A stretch of DNA of 48,231 nucleotides, taken from Erysipelotrichaceae bacterium. Its GTDB lineage: Bacteria > Bacillota_I > Bacilli_A > Erysipelotrichales > Erysipelotrichaceae. Made by a program: the position numbers and the translations under genes. Positions 47,016 through 48,231 of the stretch are shown here, piece after piece. The stretch lies in the NCBI GenBank assembly GCA_015058875.1, contig SVBN01000019.1, forward strand, positions 1 through 48,231, given 5' to 3'. Numbering within the stretch: position 1 is the stretch's first letter; every line of letters begins with the position of its first letter. The notes beneath the pieces are model-generated. The model did not search any database. It saw only the letters and a program-made list of their open reading frames with translations, and was not told where the DNA came from.

Positions 47016-47954
47016 TTACAGATTCATCATCCGCAGATGACGCTCTGCATCCTGTTCCACGCACAGGTAAACAGGTGTATCCGCATGGGTTTCCCCAAAG
47101 AATCTCTTCAGGCCGGCATTCATTGCCCGCATTTCTTCCACCGCATTGAGCGCATGATCCGATGCACAGATCTGTCCGATCTTTGTCGAACACATCACTT
47201 TATATACTGCATAGCACAGTCTTCTGTACGCCTTTCCGGTATAATCCCGGTCCGACTCCGGCAGGATCTCATGTCCTGCCTTTTCAATTGCCCGGTATCC
47301 TTCGATATTGGCATCGATGATCCGGTTCAGATATGTCTGATCTCTGCTGATCTTCTTCAGATCGCCTTCGCAGTAATAGCAGGCAAGTGCGATCGGCGTC
47401 ACAAATGCCGCATGGCACAGCAGATAGTCACCCATATTGGGCTGATATGTCACATTCAGCTTTGATCCGGCAAAGATTCTTCCGATCAGCTCCTGATTGG
47501 AAGCGGATCCCTTCAGCTGTCCGATCGTGATCTTTCCCAGGGAGAATGAGACAACCCTGTCCTTCTCCCGGTGGCCGGCTGCCATATAAAAGGCAAACAT
47601 GACATTCCTGTGTCCCAGCACGCGGACATACTTCTCCGGTTCGGGATTGTTTCCGACCAGAACGATATTCTCAGACACATTCCTATTCAGTGCATCCATG
47701 ATGCTGTCGAGCTGCGTGCACCGCATGCATGCAAAAATCACATCATACCGGTCATCCGCCTTCAGTTCACGGATCACGGGAATGCGGCATGTTTTCTTTC
47801 CGGGAAGAAATGCATTTTCAATTGTCAGTCCGTTTTCCGAAATCTGATCCGCCCATGCCCCTCTTGCCAGCAGAGTCACGTCTTTCCCGTCCCGCAGGAA
47901 ATCCGATGCGAGATTGCATCCGAGGACACCGGCTCCGTATACAAGTATTCTCAC
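47016..47954 (-). CDS. Ketopantoate reductase-like protein (ApbA/PanE family)
   Basis: About 312 residues. The Rossmann glycine motif is VYGAGVLGCNLASDFLRDG (about 5-23), and the rest follows the ApbA two-domain plan, though the conserved Lys/Glu pair of PanE could not be firmly placed. It may reduce 2-ketopantoate for coenzyme A synthesis or another keto acid. The GTG at 47954 (MRILVYGAG) is chosen because AAGGAAGG lies 8 nt upstream; the in-frame GTG at 47963 overlaps that site. It is transcribed toward the CHR genes and stands alone. Confidence 0.83.
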   Translation of the reverse strand: MRILVYGAGVLGCNLASDFLRDGKDVTLLARGAWADQISENGLTIENAFLPGKKTCRIPVIRELKADDRYDVIFACMRCTQLDSIMDALNRNVSENIVLVGNNPEPEKYVRVLGHRNVMFAFYMAAGHREKDRVVSFSLGKITIGQLKGSASNQELIGRIFAGSKLNVTYQPNMGDYLLCHAAFVTPIALACYYCEGDLKKISRDQTYLNRIIDANIEGYRAIEKAGHEILPESDRDYTGKAYRRLCYAVYKVMCSTKIGQICASDHALNAVEEMRAMNAGLKRFFGETHADTPVYLCVEQDAERHLRMMNL

Positions 47955-48120
47955 CGCATTCACCTTCCTTTCCTCGTCTTTTTTATACGATTACTATAAC
48001 TCAGTACAAAGAATGAATTACCACGAGTGATTGCTGTGGCAATCTCACGTTGTTTCTGATCAATAACATGCATTATTAATCGTTGGGGATTCACGTCTCC
48101 CATATCCGGTTTGATCCGGA
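47955..48120. other. Intergenic region without a supported gene
   Basis: A 166-base stretch that looks more AT-rich than its surroundings. It holds TATAGT and TATAAA promoter-like strings near 47985-47997, a hairpin GATTGC/GCAATC near 48030-48045, and a 6-bp dyad ATCCGG/CCGGAT at 48104-48121 just after the stop of the following partial gene. No T-run follows the dyad, so it is not a clear terminator. Confidence 0.5.
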
Positions 48121-48231
48121 TTACTTACTTATCTGTCTGTTTCTGTTTTCTTTAACAGCTTCATACATCGGATGTCGGACCACAGTGATCTGATTATACG
48201 CAAGTTCGTGTGATCTGAACGCATCAGATAT
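48121..48231 (-). CDS. C-terminal end of an unidentified protein
   Basis: The last 36 codons and TAA stop of a gene that enters from the right window edge. The residues include SHELAYNQITVVRHP and EAVKENRNRQ, a charged hydrophilic tail. I do not recognise the family. Local composition seems more AT-rich than the rest of the window, which could fit a mobile or recently acquired gene, but 111 bases are too few to say. Confidence 0.5.
   Translation of the reverse strand: MSDAFRSHELAYNQITVVRHPMYEAVKENRNRQISK

Noticed and set aside
47960-48103. 47-codon minus-strand frame beginning MGDVNPQRL upstream of the reductase gene
   Set aside because: Its end runs through the reductase promoter and ribosome binding site, and the product has no recognisable features.
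1-48231. CRISPR arrays, tRNA or rRNA genes, prophage or transposase genes
   Set aside because: I saw no regularly spaced repeats, no cloverleaf or rRNA signature, and no integrase, capsid or transposase motifs in the window.

Overview
The window looks like a chromosomal segment of a low-to-mid GC Gram-positive anaerobe (Bacillota), most plausibly an Erysipelotrichia or Clostridia-type gut bacterium. The clues are GGAGG-type ribosome binding sites, catabolite (cre-like) operators, a transketolase split into two genes, LAAC/LAGC/LTGC-type lipoprotein signals, a GPH sugar symporter with glycosidases, and many oxygen-sensitive redox families (Fe-S aldo/keto reductase, flavodoxin, iron alcohol dehydrogenase). 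The taxonomic call is an inference. I see no rRNA, tRNA, CRISPR array, prophage or intact insertion sequence. Genes are tightly packed, many with 4-bp overlaps, and no gap exceeds about 270 bases.

Layout. 1-190: start of a NUDIX hydrolase. 237-6140: a minus-strand sugar operon (TetR, GH2, GPH symporter, GH36 alpha-galactosidase) driven by one promoter that carries a cre site in its spacer and a likely TetR operator at +1. 6200-9081: an sce7726-type nuclease-like protein, a tiny Imm32-like protein and a large repeat-containing lipoprotein. 9216-12808: HAD phosphatase, D-amino-acid aminotransferase, GH43-type lipoprotein and PAP2-type membrane phosphatase.

12840-28188 is a redox region: CMD protein plus aldo/keto reductase, LysR regulator, deacetylase plus Fe-S aldo/keto reductase, flavodoxin/alcohol dehydrogenase/MATE operon, MBL-fold hydrolase and a Crp/Fnr regulator. 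Three promoters here (CMD, flavodoxin, MBL) carry the same T-N11-A dyad, each 20 bp upstream of a -35 with a 17-bp spacer. This defines a probable LysR regulon. Wedged inside it, between the CMD operon and lysR, lies a three-gene minus-strand operon at 14748-20272: a TerB-N/TerB-C protein, a BrxD-like P-loop ATPase and an Lhr/BrxHI-like helicase. This matches the composition of the Shango anti-phage system and is the most striking system in the window.

28237-31270: split transketolase and a dihydroorotase-like metallohydrolase with a cre site. 31366-35534: EamA transporter, an operon of two methyltransferases plus a ZIP metal transporter under a TTAG-N6-CTAA operator, and a nitroreductase. 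35685-38316: Gfo/Idh oxidoreductase, neutral-ceramidase-like protein and RuvX. 38317-38514 is a gap rich in interleaved inverted repeats. 38515-42227: GNAT, UvrA2-type ABC ATPase and VanX-like dipeptidase operon. 42365-46984: small lipoprotein, PAS protein plus TetR, DegV, a leucine-rich-repeat protein, and an ArsR regulator with a split CHR transporter. 47016-47954: ketopantoate-reductase-like protein. 48121-48231: end of an unidentified gene.

A feature that runs through the whole window is that six genes lack a ribosome binding site and instead have a TATAAT-like -10 box ending 6-8 nt before the start codon. This predicts leaderless mRNAs, including that of the TerB/ATPase/helicase operon.
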